From the NCBI GenBank assembly GCA_029817715.1, contig JARUPY010000507.1, positions 1-64,000 of the forward strand: a stretch of DNA of 64,000 nt, read 5' to 3'. Below, one piece after another: positions 57,530 to 64,000 of the stretch (position 1 is its first letter; each line of letters begins with the position of its first letter). A program made the position numbers and the translations under genes. Under the pieces are notes generated by a model, which searched no databases, was not told the DNA's origin, and worked only from the letters and a program-made list of their open reading frames with translations. This stretch comes from Melastoma dodecandrum. Taxonomy: Eukaryota; Streptophyta; Magnoliopsida; Myrtales; Melastomataceae.

Positions 57530-59116
57530 TGTTACGCTAAGAGGGTGTGAATTAGCGTTAAATTTCAATAGAGAATTTTTAACTCTTTTTCGAAGACTGA
57601 ATGGCAAAACACAGACCAGAATGTTATGTACAGGAGTAACTGAGTTGCACAATAGATACCAGAAGGTTCTGTACCGAATGTGTCAACCCTTTATAGCACA
57701 GATCAAAAGATTCTGTACTAAAAATGTCTACCCTCTATAACACAGACCTAAAAGGTTAAGTACCCGAGAAGACTTGGTTTCAAAGCACAGACCGTAAGGT
57801 TCTGTAGCAAAGGTGACTGGATTTCAAAGCACAGACCGTAAGATTCTGTACTACAATGACTGAGTGCACACGTTTGTATGACTAACAAAGGTAACTAATA
57901 CGCAATCCCCTTAAGGACAACGACTTCGTGGCGTACCCCACGCGAGCACGTAGTAAAACCCTACATAGGCAGACAGCGTCCTCTGTCCAAGGATGGATTT
58001 TCCCTCCGGTGGCTCTACATGACCTGCACGATCTCCTCGAGATAGTGACTGAGCAAACACAAAGCCCTTGCCCAAGGCTCTCCTGCGTGGGCCCTCGAGA
58101 CTACGGCTAAGCAGACACAGAACCCCTGCCCAAGGTTATCCTGCACACACAGAACACTACACCACAGAAGCTGGTTAGTCCATCACCTTTTATGTTTCTT
58201 GGGATTCTGCCCTTCTCTCCAGCCTAGTGCATGTTGGCCAGACAGCCTCCAGCCGCACTTCTCACCAATGTTTCCTGCAGCTTCCAACCGAGTCCCTTAT
58301 GGCCCCCGAGTCACTCTCCTAGAAGATTTCACCGACGATGCAGTCTTCTGTAGCTAGCGCTCCTCGTGTGTAACTAACTCAAACGAAAACTAAAGAAACA
58401 AACTCTTAGCACACGATCTCTGGATTTATAACAATTGAGTAATACAATGGATTTTGAGAAACGTGGCTGAGTGGTTTTACTTATACAAGAAAGTCTAAGT
58501 TAAAATTAGAAGGTAAACTTCACGATCAGCCTTATGCAAAACAAGGAAACTAAGAATCGGATAATAAAACATTATTTATTAACAAATTCGTCACTCCCAT
58601 GCACATATATATTTAGGTAATCAAATCATATCAATTTGGAATAAGATATGACATAATTTCCATGTATAAGAAGGTTCTGGCTAACCTTCTGTAAATGGAA
58701 ATAATCAAAGATTAACTTCCATATGAATTAAAACCGAAACCATTCTGTTCAGCAAATTCAAATGAATGTATCTAGATAGATGGTAATGATTGACATCCCA
58801 AATAACGGTCATATGGTGGTCGTATAACACCACATAAGGTTGTAGACAACCTTACAGAACCTTGCCGTAAATAGAAGATCATATTTCCTTTTATGGAAAA
58901 TTTAATTCCTATTGGGGTTATTTGGAAACGTAATCGGTTTAAATTGATCATATAGTATCTTGATCAAATCCTAATCATTTCATGATTGATTAATAATTAA
59001 CTAATCAATTAATCAAAAAAATATTTCTTATAGAAAGTTTTCAATATGAGTAATTTCGTAGATGTTTGACTGTTACACAAAAAGTAAAGGCTCATCATCA
59101 AAATCTATATTTAACA
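57530..59116 (-). repeat. LTR of the same family as 51330-53207, inverted
   Basis: On the minus strand it begins TGTTAAATATAGATTTTGATGATGAG and ends CTCTTAGCGTAACA (each shown only as recognisable ends). The middle shares blocks with the solo LTR, such as GTGACTCGGGGGCCA and ACTCGGTTGGAAGCT, and carries AGACCGTAAGGTTCTGT repeats. No target duplication was found (ATAAA left, GTAGA right), so it may be truncated or old. Confidence 0.8.
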
Positions 59117-61803
59117 GTAGATTTTTTGTCACTTTTAAAGTTGGGTTTGTCGTTGGTCTTTTCCCTTTTTTTTTATTGAATGTGAACTGAGGTGCACCAA
59201 CAACTTTTGACCAACACAACAAAGAAAAGAATAAGAAATAATGTTTTGGCAATGATGATGATGCTTAGGAAAGCGAAATCATTGTTCGGTGGTGGTCGCG
59301 GCGGCAAACGAAATTTGGTTTGGCTTCTTCTTTTATTATTACATCCTAAGATTATTATTGTTTGCAAGTCTTTTTACTCAATTATTTCTTCCGGTGGCCT
59401 AATGTCGAAGACCATGAAGAAGTTCTTTGTCGCCATGGAGACCGGTTTAAAATGATTGAACTCCCCTCCCGCGGGAGAAATTATTATGTGGGGTTTGTTG
59501 TTATTTCACAACTAATTTAGTACCATCGTGTTTGACTTATAATCTTATCATACTTTCACCTACTCACAATACTAACAAGGATAATGCCAAAAAGATAAAT
59601 CCATCCATCACGGATACAGATTTAGTCCAACAAAATCCATGTGGGTGTTCCCGTGATGTGTCGGGAAAGAAGAAAAATGGTGGGAATGATAAGTGTTGGC
59701 AAATCCCATTTTGGACTTCGGAATGATAGAAGTTGTAGTTCTTTTTTTTTTTTTTTGGAATGCATTGAAGTAATTCATAATGCATGTCAAAACCCAAGTA
59801 AAATGTGCTTTTTACTTGAAGTGGAGGCGTCTGCGAGGCTCACCAATCAACGGTTTGTAATTAATTTCAACACGTTTCCCTAAGTGGGATCCAAAGGGTT
59901 AAAGGCAAAACCTAAATAATTCTCAGTCGGCTCTCCCGATTTTCTTCCTGCTTTAATGAAATGTTAGATTTGGCAAGATCTTGTACGTTTCTTTCTTTCG
60001 GCATTTTGTTATGAATTTTTCCTTTAAAAATTAATTTTAAAAGATTTCTTAATAACAAAAAAATTATAGTAGATATGTACAAAGTTTCGATCCTTTAAGG
60101 AAACCCATTAAAGTTAAAAATCTTATTATTTAATCTAAAAATTTAGGTTTGATCTATATGATATAGTTTAACGAATTTCATCTTCATCGGCCACTTATGA
60201 AAATTCAAAATTTCCCATTCTCACTCTTTATTTTATTTATTATTCCACGTCTTTACTGCAAACACCCACTATATAATCACTTACATCACACAATTTTTCA
60301 TCACATTTTCATATGCAAATAAAATGATGGTCCATATCTTTCATTTGAGAAATGAGAATCACGTCGAGGAAGATTTTGTGTTTGTTAAACTCAGAGGAAA
60401 AGTATATTTTTCTTAAAAAAAAAAAATGACAGAAGATTTTCGCATTTAGGAAGCTTAAAACCCTTTCTTTTCTCTTTGTATTTTAAGCAAAAAAGGGTTT
60501 CGCTTTTTAAAACTTTGCAGAAGGGTTTTGGCATTCATATAAAACTCCAAACATATGTTTTAGTTTCACATCAGCGAAATAGTAATAATCACCTAAATAT
60601 ATAGAGAGACAGAGTCAGTGTTATCTTAACGTCCAACCATGTTTTGATTGAATAGAGAAATATGAAGGGGGCGGCTATGAACGTAAGACATTTTTGCCAA
60701 ATTGATGAATTTGCTTTGAAGCCAGGCTTTGGCCTTCCTGTCCTAACTAACCCCCATTTGGACCCGCAGTGTTTCCCTGTCAACCGGCTGTTACGTCGTT
60801 TGCCACCCGTCGACAAGTATTGGCGTCATGTTTTTGATTATTCATTTAGATAGGGTCGAATAATTTATGTACGTACAAGAAGGTGAATATGATTTCGGTT
60901 CTCTCTTGGCATATCTAGAAGGGAGGGGATGAATTCTGGAATTGTTGTCAATGAGGAGGGAATATTAACTTAACTCCAAAGATAGAAAGAACCCTACGAC
61001 CCCACTAAACACACACGCGGGCGAATTAAAATGGTGGGTGGGTGAGAACAAACTGGAGAAATCTTGTGACAAATTATCCCTTTTTCTAGAAGCACTTTAT
61101 GTGTCTTTTTTGCTATCATCGAATGCGCCGAGTCACATGAACAAATTGATTCCTTTATTACGTTTACGTTTTTATTTCTCTCTTTGAAGAAAAGGTTGAT
61201 TTTATTTACGAAGAAATGAATAATTTCAGCCTGCTGTTGCTCTCGAGTAAGAGACAATCCAGAAGCATCGTTATCGTCTCCCCCTTTTTCGATTGGTCTT
61301 CGTCGAACCACTCCCCCCCCCCCCCCCCTTCGTGTCAGTCGACATCATCCATCACTGTAAAGCACACCAAATAAAAAAATTCAAATTAAATAAAAGGAAA
61401 GGAAAGAGGGAATAATAATAGCAAAAGCGTTGGACTCCCAATTCGTCCAGTCCAAATACGATGGCAATCCCGGGCCAATCATAAATGCTTTCCACCAACC
61501 CACTCTTTTTTTAAATTTCAAAAAGAAATGTTATTTTTTTAAAGGTAAAATATTAATTTATGACTATAAATATTTATCAATTTTATTTGTGTTAAAAATT
61601 TCAAAAATTTTCATTTGTTATCCTAACTACATGTTAAGTTTTATTTTTGGCCTTAACTTATGGCGTTAGTGTCCGTGCATACTTGCACTAACGGAAGTGA
61701 CGACGTAGACAACAACGACATGTATTTTAAAAAAGGAATTCGTCTCCAAATCGGACAAGCCCTATAAATCGTTTGACGATCAACTGGGGCCCAACGGAGG
61801 GCA
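59117..61803. other. No recognised gene
   Basis: A/T-rich intergenic DNA with a T homopolymer near 59740-59756, an A homopolymer near 60417-60427 and a C homopolymer of about 17 at 61312-61328. Open frames at 59192-59455, 59641-59883 and 60662-60853 have initiation codons but no recognisable domain and are probably chance. Confidence 0.45.
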
Positions 61804-62492
61804 TGATGGGATGTATCGCGAACTAACGTACCTTGGAATTTGCTGAATCACTTCTTTAAGACTAATTCAACTAATCACGGCGGAAATAAATAAATTGCAA
61901 CAAGGAAAATATCAAATTTAACGTAAAAACCTCCTCAGTGAAACCACGACCTGAGGTATCACCAAACTTCCATAAATCAACAATGAAGTGGGTACACAAA
62001 TATTCTTTTCAAACCCCCAATAACCAGCATATTAACTTCTTCTCTATCTAGCGTAATATCAGGAACTCATCTTGGTAATCATACGCCTAACAACTCAAAG
62101 AAAAGGTGTTGAAATCGATTACTTCGAATTTGTTCGTCTCAGAAAGATGGTGAAATCACCAGTTAGAAGACTTCAATAGCAATCTCCACCGTTCAAAATA
62201 AAGAACATCAAGTCAGGAATATCCTCAAAATTTCGTGAAGTTTCAACAGTGCGATCGACTGCAACTCCCGATTTAGTGAACGTCGTACGGGCTGAAACAA
62301 AGCTGCAACGGAAATCCGGGATTACTTCTCCTTCCGATTATCTCCCCCTCACCTTGACTGCATTTTTCTGTCTTATATCATCTTAAGACAACCCTAGATG
62401 ACCCCTTGAGAATATAGTGGGCTTCGGGCTTCATCCATATAAAGAAACACGGGCTTGGGCCGCTCTTACATATAGGAGAGAATAGCCCAACA
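61804..62492 (-). repeat. Copia 3' LTR
   Basis: On the minus strand it begins TGTTGGGC right after a polypurine tract GAGGGGGAGATT (62504-62493) and ends CCCATCA. The matching termini TGTTGGG..CCCATCA give 689 bp. The U5-like part contains CCTCAGGTCGTGG-type sequence typical of copia LTRs. No 5' LTR is present in the window. Confidence 0.7.
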
Positions 62493-62508
62493 AATCTCCC
62501 CCTCTCGA

Positions 62509-62661
62509 CTATGTGGAAGAACTCGCCGTAATATCGGTGACTTGACGACAAACATCAATCCTTTCTCTTGAAAGCGCCTTCGTTATCATATCCGAGCCAT
62601 TATCATCTGTGTTGATCTTCTCTATATGCACCGACTTAGAATTCACGACATCTCCTTTAAT
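62509..62661 (-). pseudogene. Copia pol C-terminal (RNase H) remnant
   Basis: On the minus strand reads VHIEKINTDDNGSDMITKAL followed by SRERIDVC and a TAG stop at 62511-62509, then the polypurine tract. The pattern HIxKINTDDNxxDMxTKxL is the end of copia RNase H. The rest of pol is absent beyond about 62661, so the element is truncated. Confidence 0.78.
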
Positions 62662-62791
62662 TTGTTGTTTCTTTCATTTCTCTTTTCTGAAAAATATGTC
62701 ATCGTCTATATTAGCATTTCCGTTAGTCCACATAGGCACAAACACTCGCACCGTTATGTTATGGCCAAAAATAAAACGGAACCTATTTTTT

Positions 62792-62860
62792 TTTGTGTCA
62801 ACAACTTCAAAATTTTTCATTAGGGCCACAAATGAAAAATTTTGAAGTTGTTGACACAAA
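62792..62860. repeat. Perfect hairpin: 30-bp arms, 9-base loop
   Basis: 62792-62821 and 62831-62860 are exact reverse complements (core GTCAACAACTTC / GAAGTTGTTGAC) separated by AGGGCCACA. Outside, TATGGCC (near 62760) and GGCCATA (near 62884) suggest a longer imperfect stem. Confidence 0.97.
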
Positions 62861-63021
62861 TGAAATATGACCAATAATTAAGGCCATAGAATACTTTACC
62901 TTTATTTAAAAGAAACCACTAAACTATTACATTTATTAAATCTTACAATAATAATAATAATTAATTAATTAAATATGTCAATTATAAATCAACTTTCTAT
63001 CAACTAATTTTATATTTTTGT

Positions 63022-63358
63022 TGTCCTTGCGAGGACACCCAAGTGGCGTAAGGTGAGTGGTGGGTGTTTGGATCCTTGTCATGATTCCTGGTTCGAACCC
63101 CATCACGCACACTCCGCTTGGAAAATTAAGGTTGGTCTCCTGGGTGATGGCTAATAAAGCCCAGGAGCCGCCCACCTGCTGGGCCTTTGGGCCTCAACTG
63201 AAATTGGACTGACATGGGAGCAGGCCTCAAGTCGGGCCTAGAGGGGATGTAGAGGGGCCGGGCCTGAGGTTCGCAGGCTTATAAAAGAACCTCCGAACCT
63301 CGTGAGAGGGCTCACAAAAAGTAAGTCCACCACGAATCCCGCTGATATAAAAAAAAAA
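63022..63358 (+). mobile_element. tRNA-derived SINE
   Basis: The 337-bp unit begins with a tRNA-like head: box A-like GTGGCGTAAGGTGAGTGG at 63043-63060 and box B GGTTCGAACCC at 63090-63100. It ends in an A-rich tail (GATATAAAAAAAAAA). It is flanked by a 12-bp target duplication TTATATTTTTGT at 63010-63021 and 63359-63370. The body between head and tail is G/C-rich with GGGCC words. These four properties together define an inserted SINE moved by LINE machinery. The family was not identified. Confidence 0.93.
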
Positions 63359-63370
63359 TTATATTTTTGT

Positions 63371-64000
63371 CTCGTAGTTGCATATCACTAGTAACTACAA
63401 TACATGTTATTGTCGCCCATCTAATACTAGCTTTTTACGGACTTGTCGTTAGTTTTGAAAAAAATTGTAAAATCGAGTATAATTTTCAGAAACTATCTGA
63501 ATATCACCCTTAAATAATAGTTTCAAATGACAATTTTTATTTTATATTTATGATATTGTTTCATACATCGATAATCAAAGGAATTGGCCAAAATCGCTAT
63601 TTTAAACCGTAATTTCGGTCAGAAAAAAACAATCCATTTTGATAAAAAAATTTCCCAAGTCCCTCACAACGACTTTGGTTCTACCCTCGAAAACTATACA
63701 ATTTGGCAAAAATATTTTCAAAATCGCCTTTGAAACAACTTTTTAACATAATTTACTTATTGTCGTTGTTTGAAACAACGTCTCATATGTAAAATGAAAA
63801 TTACAGTTTGAAAAAATAACTTAGGAACGATATTAAGTTAATTTCTAAAATTGAAACCATATTTCACAAAATTTGTTTCAAATTAATGGCAAATCAGTAT
63901 AATCCCTAATCCAATATTACATAATGCAAGAGAATGCTCCTTTGAAGCTCATGTGAACCCTAAAATTAATAACAATAAGGTTGGGTAACGTAGAATAGGA
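63371..64000. other. No recognised feature
   Basis: A/T-rich DNA to the end of the window with no convincing frame. Words such as GAAACAACG recur, but no repeat unit was defined. Confidence 0.4.

Noticed and set aside
59192..59455. 87-codon ORF with GGGRGGKR motif
   Set aside because: No domain, no splice context and low-complexity hydrophobic middle. Likely chance.
63043..63115. Functional tRNA gene from box A and box B
   Set aside because: No cloverleaf, and it is the head of a SINE with target duplication and A tail.

Overview
This window is nuclear DNA of a flowering plant, almost certainly a eudicot. Evidence: intron-split genes with GT..AG junctions and plant-type proteins (a PTS2-bearing peroxisomal malate dehydrogenase, proteasome subunit RPT3), remains of plant-only families (BAM receptor kinase, ABI1-interactor-like protein), Athila and Tat type Ty3-gypsy elements, a tRNA-derived SINE and an endogenous caulimovirid. 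The species cannot be named from the sequence.

Layout. 1-1310: decayed BAM/CLAVATA1-like receptor kinase (+). 1311-4117: no recognised gene. 4118-10212: non-autonomous LTR element with a truncated left LTR, carrying a broken gene that resembles the 'putative plant transposon protein' family. 10863-22025: nearly complete Athila-like element on the minus strand with two LTRs, a CAGGT target duplication, an Athila-type primer site, gag, protease, RT, RNase H, integrase and an extra ORF in the env position. 22757-24658: ABIL pseudogene (+). 24858-25471: intact four-exon PCC1 gene (-). About 25700-34060: endogenous pararetrovirus (-) whose three long ORFs share one reading frame, plus a TATA promoter and a small unassigned ORF. 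34060-36214: AT-rich, no gene seen.

36215-49929 is the conserved gene block, all on the minus strand: peroxisomal malate dehydrogenase (9 exons), VMA21-like V-ATPase assembly factor (2 coding exons), RPT3 (6 exons), and a Coa1/Tim21-like membrane protein (3 exons). I could join complete frames for all four. The block holds a rearrangement: the VMA21 upstream region occurs on both sides of RPT3, and the second copy is interrupted by an inverted piece of RPT3 itself.

50161-57122 is a three-level nest: a Tat-like gypsy element whose RT is split by an inverted-repeat DNA element built of TTACTAAA-like units, itself split by a solo LTR with a CTAAG target duplication. 57530-59116 is another LTR of that family, inverted. 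61804-62661 is a copia 3' end. 62792-62860 is a perfect 30-bp-arm hairpin. 63022-63358 is a SINE with a 12-bp target duplication. About half of the window is transposable or viral DNA.

Working genes are housekeeping: tRNA modification (PCC1), peroxisomal redox shuttling (PMDH), V-ATPase assembly (VMA21), protein degradation (RPT3) and a probable mitochondrial membrane protein. No shared pathway is apparent. All junctions and identities were read by eye, with no alignment or transcript data.
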